Shown in pieces: positions 27,250 to 34,879 of a stretch of DNA of 64,000 nt (the stretch's first letter is position 1; each line of letters begins with the position of its first letter). The position numbers and the translations under genes are program-made. The notes under the pieces were generated by a model. The model was not told the DNA's origin and did no database searches. It saw only the letters and a program-made list of their open reading frames with translations. Origin of the DNA: an uncultured Candidatus Saccharibacteria bacterium (GTDB lineage: Bacteria; Patescibacteriota; Saccharimonadia; Saccharimonadales; Saccharimonadaceae); contig CALCYQ010000001.1 in assembly GCA_937906385.1 (NCBI GenBank), positions 62,001-126,000 on the forward strand, read 5' to 3'.

Positions 27250-27722
27250 GTATCGATCCGGGCACCGGCATTTGCGGCTTTGGCGTGGTGCAATATGTCA
27301 CGCATAAGCAGCCGCGCATGGTTACGGCCGGCGTGATTACTACGCCTGCACATACGCCCGTGGAAGATCGCCTACTGGACATTTATGAATCTCTAAACCA
27401 GATTATCGACGAGACGCATCCCGACGAAGTTTCCATCGAAAAACTCTATTTCAACCAAAATATCACCACTGGTATCACCGTCGCTGAAGCGCGTGGCGTC
27501 TGTATTTTAGTCGCCCGTCAGCATAATCTGCCAATTGCCGAATATACGCCACTCCAAATCAAACAAACTCTTACCGGCTACGGTCGCGCCAATAAAAAAC
27601 AGATGCAGGAAGCCGTGCGCGAATATCTGCGCATGCAAGAGGTTGTGAAGCCAGACGACGCCGCTGACGCGCTCGCAGCCGCCATCACCCACGCTCTCAT
27701 GACGCGCCTAGCCTATCAATAG
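27228..27722 (+). CDS. ruvC: Holliday junction resolvase RuvC
   Basis: The 164-residue endonuclease resolves Holliday junctions together with RuvAB. The start LGIDPGTGICGFGVV carries the first catalytic Asp, and SIEKLYFNQN carries the essential Glu. The C-terminal DAADALAAAITHA supplies the last acidic residues. Length is normal. TATACT ends six bases before the ATG inside the upstream gene, with no ribosome-binding site. ruvA lies 1 kb downstream with one gene inserted, and ruvB is at 34878. Confidence 0.97.
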   Translation: MSTKRVLGIDPGTGICGFGVVQYVTHKQPRMVTAGVITTPAHTPVEDRLLDIYESLNQIIDETHPDEVSIEKLYFNQNITTGITVAEARGVCILVARQHNLPIAEYTPLQIKQTLTGYGRANKKQMQEAVREYLRMQEVVKPDDAADALAAAITHALMTRLAYQ

Positions 27723-27731
27723 CGCTTATTC

Positions 27732-27760
27732 TTGACAAAAAAGCAAATCTGTGATAAAAT
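27732..27760 (+). promoter_or_regulatory. Promoter of the cell-wall hydrolase gene with leader hairpin
   Basis: A consensus TTGACA (27732-27737) and TAAAAT (27755-27760) are 17 bp apart. The leader of about 80 nt begins with a hairpin, GCGAGC pairing with GCTCGC near 27768-27790, and ends in AAGGAGGGG before the ATG. Confidence 0.75.
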
Positions 27761-27848
27761 AATAAGATGCGAGCGTTTTTAAGGCTCGCGATCTTTAAGA
27801 GAGTACGCATAAATAGTTCCAAAAGTATTAAGGAGGGGATTATACCTT

Positions 27849-28682
27849 ATGGAAAATTATGTCAGAAAATGTACGATGTTTGCTGTCGCTTGGCTAATTA
27901 TCGGCATTATCATCTGCCTAAGCGGCTATTTTCGCGGCAACAAGCTCGTGGCAGCAGCTGACAATCTTGATTCGACGCAACCCGAACTCACTACGGAGAA
28001 CGTAGCTGCCAGCATCATCCGTCTAGCGGCGAAAGATGTAACTACAACATTACCGGACGAAGGACGTCCGACTCACGCCAACGCGGTCGAGCCGCCCACC
28101 ATGGTAACCATCGACAGTTCCACCAAAGTCGTCGACTTTCCCGGCGAGTCTACAAAGATGGCTCAGTCAAAAGAAGCGGTTTCTGAGAAATCCGAACCGG
28201 ACGCAGTCGCCGAAGAAATTGTTGAAACCACTATTGTCGAAATGCCCGCCTACGGGGTAGAGCCTGAAGTGATGGCTGCGGTCGCAATCGGTAAAGGCCG
28301 TTATGCATCAATCACCTTGACTGACGAACAAAACGAGCTGATGGCCCGCCTTATCTACCACGAATGTCGTGGCATAGGTGGCGCCGCAGTCGCCGAAACG
28401 GTTTTTAATCGCATGCTAAGCGGCGAATTCCCGAACACAATCGAGGACGTAATCTATATGAAAAACGCGTTCTCGCCCTCGGGAATTCTCTGGACGGCCA
28501 AAATCGACGAGCCGGATGCGCTGGAGCGTTGTCGCGAGATTCCGCGAGAGGTGTTAAATTCGGACACCTATCTGCTTCCGTCAACCGACTACTGCTATTT
28601 CCATGCCGGCCATGCCACGTTGCAAGGCGATTATGAATACGGCGGAAATGTTTTCTACGCCGACTATGCTGCTCATCACTAA
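27849..28682 (+). CDS. SleB-type cell wall hydrolase, membrane anchored
   Basis: The 277 residues have one N-terminal membrane helix (about 9-28), a long low-complexity extracellular linker, and a C-terminal Hydrolase_2/SleB domain (about 150-277). That domain contains MARLIYHECRGIGGAAVAETVFNR, where the Glu in YHE is the expected catalytic acid, and NAFSP...YYLP-type phrases before FHAGHATLQG. SleB enzymes cut glycan strands of peptidoglycan. The gene has its own consensus promoter and a strong terminator, so it is a single-gene unit set between ruvC and ruvA. Confidence 0.85.
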   Translation: MENYVRKCTMFAVAWLIIGIIICLSGYFRGNKLVAAADNLDSTQPELTTENVAASIIRLAAKDVTTTLPDEGRPTHANAVEPPTMVTIDSSTKVVDFPGESTKMAQSKEAVSEKSEPDAVAEEIVETTIVEMPAYGVEPEVMAAVAIGKGRYASITLTDEQNELMARLIYHECRGIGGAAVAETVFNRMLSGEFPNTIEDVIYMKNAFSPSGILWTAKIDEPDALERCREIPREVLNSDTYLLPSTDYCYFHAGHATLQGDYEYGGNVFYADYAAHH

Positions 28683-28690
28683 GAAAGATA

Positions 28691-28716
28691 CCCGCCACTA
28701 ATGGCGGGCCTTTTTT
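28691..28716 (+). terminator. Intrinsic terminator of the SleB-type gene
   Basis: CCCGCCA (28691-28697) and TGGCGGG (28702-28708) form a 7-bp hairpin followed by CCTTTTTT. Confidence 0.9.
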
Positions 28717-28742
28717 CATGCGTCAGATGATATAATAAAGCC

Positions 28743-29321
28743 ATGATTGCACACGTCCGTGGCCAAGTGGCCGAAAAATTTGCCAACTCTGTCATTATTG
28801 ACGTCCAAGGTGTCGGCTACGAGGTGACTCTTACGGCCATCGATTTCGACACGCTTAGTCTTGAAGATACCGTCAAGCTTTACACTTATCACCACATTCG
28901 CGAGCAGGCCGAAGAATTATTCGGCTTCACTAGCCTCGCCGCCAAAAAACTCTTTGAACTTTTAATTTCCGTGCAGGGTATTGGCCCAAAGGCCGCCATG
29001 GCCATCCTGAGCCTCGCGCCAGTCGAAGAAGTGCGTAACGCCATCGCGAACGCCGACGCGGGCTACGTTTCCAAAGCCGCCGGTGTGGGCAAAAAATCCG
29101 CCGAGCGCGTGATTGTTGACTTGCGCGACAAAGTCGGCTTGCCAACTTATTATGGCCGCAAAACTGAGCCAGAGCGAGGCGCCATCCCAATGAACGACGA
29201 AGCGCTCGATGCGCTGATGGCCCTCGGATTTACGCTCGTCGACGCCACAAAGGCCCTGGAAGGCGTCAATAATCAACTTTCGGTCGAGGAACGCATTAGA
29301 GAAGCTCTCAAGAGTCGCTAG
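28743..29321 (+). CDS. ruvA: Holliday junction branch migration protein RuvA
   Basis: The 192 residues start MIAHVRGQVAEKF and contain the helix-hairpin-helix motifs SVQGIGPKAAMAIL and KAAGVGKKSAERVIVDL, followed by the C-terminal UBA-like domain that contacts RuvB. It recognises Holliday junctions and loads the RuvB motor. TATAAT ends six bases before the ATG, so the transcript is probably leaderless. Confidence 0.97.
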   Translation: MIAHVRGQVAEKFANSVIIDVQGVGYEVTLTAIDFDTLSLEDTVKLYTYHHIREQAEELFGFTSLAAKKLFELLISVQGIGPKAAMAILSLAPVEEVRNAIANADAGYVSKAAGVGKKSAERVIVDLRDKVGLPTYYGRKTEPERGAIPMNDEALDALMALGFTLVDATKALEGVNNQLSVEERIREALKSR

Positions 29322-29340
29322 GGGTAGAAAAAGTTTATGC

Positions 29341-29369
29341 TTGTCTTAGACAGCATTCTTTGCTAAAAT
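29341..29369 (+). promoter_or_regulatory. Promoter of the small-ORF transcript
   Basis: TTGTCT (29341-29346) and TAAAAT (29364-29369) are 17 bp apart, with an extended TGC. The leader that follows can fold: CTGTGTTC and GAACACAG pair around an inner ATCCG/CGGAT hairpin, up to about 29430. Confidence 0.6.
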
Positions 29370-29453
29370 CTTAATCACTGTGTTCGGATCCGCATATCGG
29401 ATTTTGGGGAAAATGTCGTAAGAACACAGGTCATTACTAAGCAGGAGAACACC

Positions 29454-29525
29454 ATGAAAAAGCGTACTCGCAAGGGGACGCTCCGAGTGGATACACTTCG
29501 GTGGAATGAATACATCGAAATGTAA
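29454..29525 (+). CDS. Basic 23-residue micro-protein
   Basis: A complete small unit is visible: promoter (29341), folded leader, GCAGGAG ribosome-binding site, ATG at 29454, 23 codons, TAA at 29523-29525 and an intrinsic terminator right after. The product starts MKKRTRKGTLRVDTLRWNEY and is strongly basic in its first half. It matches no small ribosomal protein I know (not bL34 or bL36). It could be a small structural or regulatory protein, or a leader peptide whose transcript is itself the functional molecule. Confidence 0.6.
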   Translation: MKKRTRKGTLRVDTLRWNEYIEM

Positions 29526-29527
29526 GC

Positions 29528-29555
29528 AAAAATCCCGATTTCTCGGGATTTTTTG
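29528..29555 (+). terminator. Intrinsic terminator, probably bidirectional
   Basis: AAAAATCCCGA and TCGGGATTTTTT pair around TTTC. The A-run on one side and T-run on the other let it serve the micro-ORF unit and the converging dsbA-like gene. Confidence 0.85.
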
Positions 29556-29568
29556 ATGCTCTTGCGAA

Positions 29569-30312
29569 TTACTCCTCGGATTCTTCTTCGGTTTCGAGCG
29601 GGCCGGTCTTTTCGCCAACCTTTTCAAGCTCCGCATCGAGCTTGTCGGAGATGCGTTTCATCACGTCGTCGAACGAACCCTCGGAAATATCAATCGCCTC
29701 GCCGTTAATATAAATCGCTGGCGTCGCGTTGACTTTATCTACATTGCGGCCAATGCCGTAATCAAAATTCACTTTTTTCTCAATGTTGCCGTCGCTCATG
29801 TCGCCACGGAATTTCATCTCGTCGCCTTCCGGTGCGACTTCCTTAAATAATCGCGCGAAAATATCCGTGCGCGTGTTGCCGGAAGCCTCAATCCAATCGT
29901 TGCGGTTGCTATATAGCGTCTCGAGCATTTCCCAGTAATAGCCCTGGAAACCGGCGCTTTCGCAAGCCGCCGCTGCTGCGCGGGCGTTTTGGTGGCCGTT
30001 AATCGGGAAGTTGCGGAATACAAATGCGACGCGGTCGCCATATTGCGTGTAGAGCTTGGTCATGCGTGGCATCATCGTCGCGCAGCCCGGGCATTGCACA
30101 TCGGCGTATTCCACGACGATTACTTTCGAGTCGGCCTTGCCGCGCACATGCTCGTCGATGCCGCCGTTATCTTCGTTGCCGTTAATAATTTCTGCGGAAT
30201 TATATTTGCTATAGTCTGTGGTTGAGTCAGAAGATCTGAGTGTGGACCAGGCTACTAATCCACCAAAACAGGCCACGATGAAAACGATAGCCACTACTGT
30301 AAACTTATTCAT
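29569..30312 (-). CDS. DsbA-like membrane-anchored thiol oxidoreductase
   Basis: The 247 residues have one N-terminal anchor (about 4-22) and a thioredoxin-fold domain with helical insert. The active site is CPGC in VVEYADVQCPGCATM, followed by FVFRNFPINGHQNARAAAAAC. The cis-Pro loop is VNATPAIYING. This is the DsbA/BdbD group that forms or reshuffles disulfides in exported proteins. A plausible client is the Cys-rich protein at 25804. TATAAT ends six bases before the ATG on this strand. Confidence 0.92.
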   Translation of the reverse strand: MNKFTVVAIVFIVACFGGLVAWSTLRSSDSTTDYSKYNSAEIINGNEDNGGIDEHVRGKADSKVIVVEYADVQCPGCATMMPRMTKLYTQYGDRVAFVFRNFPINGHQNARAAAAACESAGFQGYYWEMLETLYSNRNDWIEASGNTRTDIFARLFKEVAPEGDEMKFRGDMSDGNIEKKVNFDYGIGRNVDKVNATPAIYINGEAIDISEGSFDDVMKRISDKLDAELEKVGEKTGPLETEEESEE

Positions 30313-30329
30313 GCTAAAATTATAGCATG
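30310..30329. promoter_or_regulatory. Minimal bidirectional promoter shared by two leaderless genes
   Basis: The near-palindrome CATGCTAAAATTATAGCATG contains both start codons and both -10 boxes: TATAAT-6 nt-ATG to the left, TAAAAT-6 nt-ATG to the right. Only 14 bp lie between the two start codons. Confidence 0.75.
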
Positions 30330-30971
30330 ACGAAGAACTTCTTTCAGAAGCTCATGACCAAGATGGTGGTGGCTCTTGATCCGAAGCTTGAAAAATATCG
30401 CCCACCGAAAAAGGTGAAACCTTTTCGGCCGGAAACCGAACAAGAACTTGTGGCCGTCCTAAAACGCACGCCCAAAGATGTCTTGCCAGATGATAAACGT
30501 AATCTCATTGCTGGTGCGATGTCTTTTGATAAAATTCCCGTTTCTAGTGTAATGGTGCCGAAAAAAGACATGATGTTCCTGCACGAAGGCGATTTTCTTG
30601 GCCCGCTATTGCTCGATAAGCTCTACAAAACCGGTGCTGATTGTTTCCCAGTACTCGGCGCAGACAAGCAAGTCTGCGGCCTTGTCTATACGGATGAAAT
30701 CGATCCGCTCAAAATCGAGGAAGACCAGCCGATTGATAAATTCATTCAGCGCAAGGTGGCTTTTGTGCGCGGCGATTATTCGCTCGAAATGGTCATATCC
30801 ACGTTTCTACGTATGCATACGGATTATTGCATCGTCCTCGACAAGGAAATGGAAATTCAAGGCTGCCTCACGCTCGGCGACGTCACGACGCTGCTATTTA
30901 ATCGCGAAATTACCGACTCTTTCGACTCTGACGCCAGTCCATTTGCGGTCGCACACCGCACCCAAAAATAA
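30327..30971 (+). CDS. CBS-domain protein, CorC/CNNM-like but without membrane domain
   Basis: The 214 residues carry a CBS pair (about 70-185) with SSVMVPKKDMMFL, the PxxxM-type entry seen in hemolysin/CNNM-family proteins, and a second half ending GCLTLGDVTTLLF. CBS pairs bind adenosine nucleotides and regulate partner proteins. The usual DUF21 membrane domain and CorC tail are absent, so this is probably a free regulatory module. It starts 15 bases from the dsbA-like start codon, in the opposite direction. Confidence 0.8.
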   Translation: MTKNFFQKLMTKMVVALDPKLEKYRPPKKVKPFRPETEQELVAVLKRTPKDVLPDDKRNLIAGAMSFDKIPVSSVMVPKKDMMFLHEGDFLGPLLLDKLYKTGADCFPVLGADKQVCGLVYTDEIDPLKIEEDQPIDKFIQRKVAFVRGDYSLEMVISTFLRMHTDYCIVLDKEMEIQGCLTLGDVTTLLFNREITDSFDSDASPFAVAHRTQK

Positions 30972-30994
30972 TCCGCTTATGCTAAAATAAAGAT

Positions 30995-31942
30995 ATGATG
31001 TGGGCCATCTTTCCGATTTTTGCATCGATTTTCTACTGCGTAGGCAGCTACATTCAAAATTATTTGACCGACACCGCCTTGCCAAAAAAGCGTGCCGGCT
31101 CGCTTGCAGTGATGCATATCATCAGCTTTGCGGTGTCGCTGCTGATTTTGTTCGCAGTTTTCGGCCGTGCCGTCATGGTGATTCCGCTCGACCACGCGCT
31201 CGGCTTGATTTTAGCCGGCATAATCAACGTAATTGGCGCTGTTTATTATTACAAGGCCATTCAAAAAGGTGACAACATCGATATTGTGGTGTTTGGCCAA
31301 GTGGCGCCACTTATTTCCATCGGCCTCGGCGTATTCTTGCTCGGCGAAATTATTACCGTCAATCAGGCGCTCGGTTTTCTGTTCATGATTGGCGCATCAG
31401 CGCTCGTAGTTTTTGGTAATCAAACCAAAAGCGAAAAGCAAAAGCCAAACTTCGGCGTCGCCATTATTACAATTATTTATTGTTTCTTCTCAGTTTTGTC
31501 GGACATCGTTTATGCGATGTTTATTTCCGAAGGTCCGGCTACTATTATTAGCTTCGCGCAGGGCTTTTTCTATTTCCAGCTTGGCTCGCTGCTAGCGGCT
31601 TTGCTTGGTTTTATTATGTTTCCAACTTGGCGTCATGCCGTCCGCACCACCTTCTTTACGGGCAAAAAACACAAATTACATTTTGCAGCTGAACTTGCCG
31701 ACAATTTAATGCTTCTTGGCGGGGAAATCCTCTATAAATTTGGCCTCGTCATTGCGCCAGTCGTATCGCTAGTGTCGCCAATTGGTCGCGTCGCCAGCTT
31801 GTTCTCCAACTTTATTATCACGTTGTGTTTTGGTCGCGTCTTCCCGAAGTTTATCCGCGCCAAACGTTTTACCAGGCGTATGATTCTCAATTATATCGTT
31901 GCCGCCATCTTGATTGTGGTCGGTATCGTCATGATGAATTAG
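30995..31942 (+). CDS. DMT-superfamily (EamA-like) transporter
   Basis: The 315 residues contain about ten hydrophobic helices in two EamA-like halves. Examples are AGIINVIGAVYYYKAIQKGD near residue 75 and FGQVAPLISIGLGVFLLGEIITVNQALGFLFMI in the first half, which is the typical LxEx signature of drug/metabolite transporters. The substrate is unknown. A TAAAAT box ends six bases before the first ATG, with no ribosome-binding site. Confidence 0.82.
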   Translation: MMWAIFPIFASIFYCVGSYIQNYLTDTALPKKRAGSLAVMHIISFAVSLLILFAVFGRAVMVIPLDHALGLILAGIINVIGAVYYYKAIQKGDNIDIVVFGQVAPLISIGLGVFLLGEIITVNQALGFLFMIGASALVVFGNQTKSEKQKPNFGVAIITIIYCFFSVLSDIVYAMFISEGPATIISFAQGFFYFQLGSLLAALLGFIMFPTWRHAVRTTFFTGKKHKLHFAAELADNLMLLGGEILYKFGLVIAPVVSLVSPIGRVASLFSNFIITLCFGRVFPKFIRAKRFTRRMILNYIVAAILIVVGIVMMN

Positions 31943-31983
31943 CACTCTTGACCCCACGACTGCTAAACGCTATACTATAATGC

Positions 31984-32880
31984 ATGAGTAAAAGAGACTA
32001 TTATGAAGTTCTCGGCGTCAAAAAAGACGCATCTGATGATGAGATTAAAAAGGCTTTTCGTAAGCTTGCAATCAAATATCATCCGGACAAAAATCCGGGC
32101 AACAAGGAAGCTGAAGAGAAGTTCAAGGAAGCCAATGAAGCCTATTCGGTTTTGAGCGACAAGACCAAGCGCCAGCGCTACGACCAATTCGGTCATGCCG
32201 GCGTAGGTAGCAGTGCGGCGGGTGGCCCTGGCGGCAATCCGTTTGGCGGCGGCTTCGATTTCAACGGTCAATCTTTCAATTTCGATTTTGGTGGCGCTGG
32301 CTTTGGTGGCCTCGACGATATTCTTGGCGCAATGTTTGGTGGCGGTTTCCGCGGCGTGCGCCGTGGTCGTGATTTGCGCACCTCGGTCACGATTGATTTT
32401 AAAGAAGCAATTTTTGGTACCACTAAAAACATCTCCGTTGACGGTGAAAGTATTAAGCTTAAAATCCCAGCCGGCATTTGGGACGGCCAGCAGATTCGTT
32501 TAAGCGGCAAAGGCGGTCCGGCGCCAGAGGGTGGCCAACGTGGCGATCTTTATGTTGAAGTCCGCGTGCGCGCTCACAAGACCCTCACGCGCGAAGGTGA
32601 CCTTATTCTTTCGGAGGTTACAATTCCGATGGTTGACGCCGTGCTCGGCACGGAGGTTGACGTTGAAACCGTAGATGGCGTCGTCACGATGAAAGTCCCT
32701 GCCGGCACTCAGCCAGGCACAAACTTCAAGCTTTCCGGCCATGGCGCGCCAACCCTCCGCAACTCCGAGCGCGGCCCGCATATCGTCACGGTGAATGTAG
32801 AAATTCCGCGCAATCTCAGTCGCAAACAAAAGGAAATCATCGAGGAATTCGCCCGCACCAAGCGCGGCATCTTCGGCTAA
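31984..32880 (+). CDS. DnaJ-family co-chaperone without zinc finger (CbpA-like)
   Basis: The 298 residues start with a J domain containing the essential HPD (KYHPDKNPG), followed by a Gly/Phe-rich linker (GGNPFGGGFDFNG) and two C-terminal client-binding beta domains. The CxxCxGxG zinc repeats of type I DnaJ are absent, so it is a type II J-protein like CbpA. It stimulates DnaK ATPase and hands over unfolded proteins. TATACT/TATAAT boxes end seven and two bases before the ATG, so the message is probably leaderless. Confidence 0.93.
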   Translation: MSKRDYYEVLGVKKDASDDEIKKAFRKLAIKYHPDKNPGNKEAEEKFKEANEAYSVLSDKTKRQRYDQFGHAGVGSSAAGGPGGNPFGGGFDFNGQSFNFDFGGAGFGGLDDILGAMFGGGFRGVRRGRDLRTSVTIDFKEAIFGTTKNISVDGESIKLKIPAGIWDGQQIRLSGKGGPAPEGGQRGDLYVEVRVRAHKTLTREGDLILSEVTIPMVDAVLGTEVDVETVDGVVTMKVPAGTQPGTNFKLSGHGAPTLRNSERGPHIVTVNVEIPRNLSRKQKEIIEEFARTKRGIFG

Positions 32881-32910
32881 AATTTCTCATCGTGCTATAG
32901 TTTAAATAGT

Positions 32911-33528
32911 ATGAATGAGCATAGTGCATCGCCGACTTTAGAGCAAAGCCAACAACAACTAGAATATCCCCCAGTCAAGGAAGAGAAACCCGGTTATCAC
33001 ATCAAAAAGGGCGCCCTAATTGCGGCGGCGATTTTTGCCATCGTTGGTATCTGTCTCTATTTTGTTTTCAATACGCAAATAGGCGGCGGTATCGACAGAA
33101 ATAAATATTCCGCCCAAACGCGTGCTAAATATACCGGTATCCCACAATGTGCGTCTGGCGAAGGCGGCACTTGTACTATCACTTACGAATATGAAGTCGA
33201 CGGCAAAACCTATACTAAAACTTTTTATAATCTCGATGGCTATGATTTGCTGAATTCGAACGACGCCAAGATTTATTACAACCCAAATGATCCAAACGAT
33301 GCTTCTTTAGCACCAAATACCCTCAATCCGGACAATGCCATCAAAAACTATTATGGCGGCCAATTTAAATCCATCGGAATCGCGCTAATCGGTTTTGGCG
33401 TTTTGTTGCTCATTGACGCTTTTGTCGGCTACTACATTGACACTTTCCACAAGAATATTAATAAAAAGCTGCAAGAAGCCGCCGACAAATCCGTCGAATC
33501 GAAAAAAGGCCAAAATGGAACAGCGTGA
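32911..33528 (+). CDS. Membrane protein with an extracytoplasmic DUF3592-like domain
   Basis: The 205 residues have membrane helices at about 33-54 and 150-172, with an extracytoplasmic domain between. The phrase TYEYEVDGKTYTKTFYN...DAKIYYNPNDPNDASL is typical of DUF3592-like proteins, whose function is unknown. A short lysine-rich cytoplasmic tail ends it. Its stop overlaps the NUDIX gene by 14 bases. Confidence 0.72.
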   Translation: MNEHSASPTLEQSQQQLEYPPVKEEKPGYHIKKGALIAAAIFAIVGICLYFVFNTQIGGGIDRNKYSAQTRAKYTGIPQCASGEGGTCTITYEYEVDGKTYTKTFYNLDGYDLLNSNDAKIYYNPNDPNDASLAPNTLNPDNAIKNYYGGQFKSIGIALIGFGVLLLIDAFVGYYIDTFHKNINKKLQEAADKSVESKKGQNGTA

Positions 33529-34036
33529 TTTATTCGACAAAAATCGTCAGCCGCTCGGCAAAACCATTACGGCCGGCGAGCGCATTCCGCCAGATAGTTA
33601 CATCGTTGTCGTGATGATTATTATCCAGAATTCGCAGGGCGATTTTCTGATTCAAAAACGCGCCAAAAACAAATCTTTCGGGAATATGTATGGCCTAACT
33701 GGCGGCCATCCTAAAGCTGGCGAGACTAGCCCAGAAGGCGCCGCTACTGAACTTACCGAAGAGCTCGGCATCAAAATTGCACCAGAAAAACTGAAACTAA
33801 TTTGCGCGCGTCGTATCGATGCAGAACGCGTTTTTTCGGACATTTATTATCTTCAAATTGACGTCGCGCTAGATGGGCTCAAACTCCAGCCCGAAGAAGT
33901 CGATTCCGCCTATTGGTTTAATCTTTATCGCATTCGCGAGGAATATAACGAAGGGCATTTCGTGCCGCCGCACTACGAAGAACTTACGAATGCCTTGCGT
34001 TACGGCGTTATTGATGTGAGCAAAGTTGCAAAATAA
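33515..34036 (+). CDS. NUDIX hydrolase
   Basis: I place the start at ATG 33515, inside the end of the previous gene; the 173 residues then begin MEQRDLFDKNRQPLGKTI. The NUDIX box is GHPKAGETSPEGAATELTEE followed by LGI. The spacing and metal-binding EE are kept, but the usual Arg of REUxEE is Thr. The family hydrolyses nucleoside diphosphate derivatives. The DLFD...GK N-terminus resembles the YfcD/isopentenyl-diphosphate isomerase-like group, where substrates are often unknown. Confidence 0.88.
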   Translation: MEQRDLFDKNRQPLGKTITAGERIPPDSYIVVVMIIIQNSQGDFLIQKRAKNKSFGNMYGLTGGHPKAGETSPEGAATELTEELGIKIAPEKLKLICARRIDAERVFSDIYYLQIDVALDGLKLQPEEVDSAYWFNLYRIREEYNEGHFVPPHYEELTNALRYGVIDVSKVAK

Positions 34037-34080
34037 CATACTATGGTATAATAAACATAAGCAAAACAAGGAAAACTAAT

Positions 34081-34842
34081 ATGGAAAATCAAACCGATTT
34101 TACTCAGGGCCAGCAACAAGGTCAAATGGGCCGCGAGCAACAAGCCTTCCAACAACAAGCACAGCAAGGTCAACAGCAACAACAGGGTCGCGGTCGCGGT
34201 GCGCTCGTGGCACTCGCAGTGATCGGCTTACTCGTGGGCATCGGTGGCGCCGGTTTTGGCGTTTATGCGATGACGCAAAAAGATGCAAAGCCAGCCAATC
34301 TCGCCGTTAAAATCGAAAAATCCGACGGTAGCATCGTTGAGCTCGAAACGGACCAAATCAAGAAATCTGACGATGGTGCTACGATTACTATTTCCGACTC
34401 AATAGGCACATCCGAGAAATATATTTATCTTGATGGCTATGATCTCGGTCTCAAAATTCCGAGTGACACCAAGATGGACTACGTCCAGTACGAATATCGC
34501 CAATTCGCTGGTGGCCCGAACTATTCTTATCTCAGCATTGGCGGCGCTACTAAGAAGGAGGGCGCTCAAGCCGTCCCTAGCTTTGTCGCGCAAGGTGACG
34601 ACACGGATAATAAGCCACTTGCTTTCATTGAAATCTGCCGCAACGGCGTTGATTATTCCGAAGACGGCGCAAATTGGGTTTGCGCGGGCGATCCCGTCTA
34701 TTCCAACGATACAATTTCAATTTACTATGTCAGTCCACAGTCCGTTTCTTCAGTAGATAAGGACACAGCAGATTGGGAAGTAGAGACCGCGAACGCCATC
34801 AAAGAATGGGTTTCCAACAAAGACAACTACATCGCTTTATAA
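34081..34842 (+). CDS. Membrane-anchored protein with Gln-rich cytoplasmic tail
   Basis: The 253 residues begin with a glutamine-rich segment (FTQGQQQGQMGREQQAFQQQ), then one membrane helix (about 43-66), then an extracytoplasmic beta-rich domain. The latter has two close cysteines late in the protein (EICRNGVDYSEDGANWVC). AAGGAAAA precedes the start and TATAAT lies further upstream. No family recognised; single N-terminal anchors with low-complexity tails are common in this window. Confidence 0.75.
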   Translation: MENQTDFTQGQQQGQMGREQQAFQQQAQQGQQQQQGRGRGALVALAVIGLLVGIGGAGFGVYAMTQKDAKPANLAVKIEKSDGSIVELETDQIKKSDDGATITISDSIGTSEKYIYLDGYDLGLKIPSDTKMDYVQYEYRQFAGGPNYSYLSIGGATKKEGAQAVPSFVAQGDDTDNKPLAFIEICRNGVDYSEDGANWVCAGDPVYSNDTISIYYVSPQSVSSVDKDTADWEVETANAIKEWVSNKDNYIAL

Positions 34843-34849
34843 AATTACA

Positions 34850-34879
34850 AAAATACCCCCGCTGAGGGGGTATTTTTTT
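34850..34879 (+). terminator. Intrinsic terminator, bidirectional
   Basis: AAAATACCCCC and GGGGGTATTTTTTT pair around GCTGA between two converging genes (34081 gene and ruvB). Confidence 0.88.
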
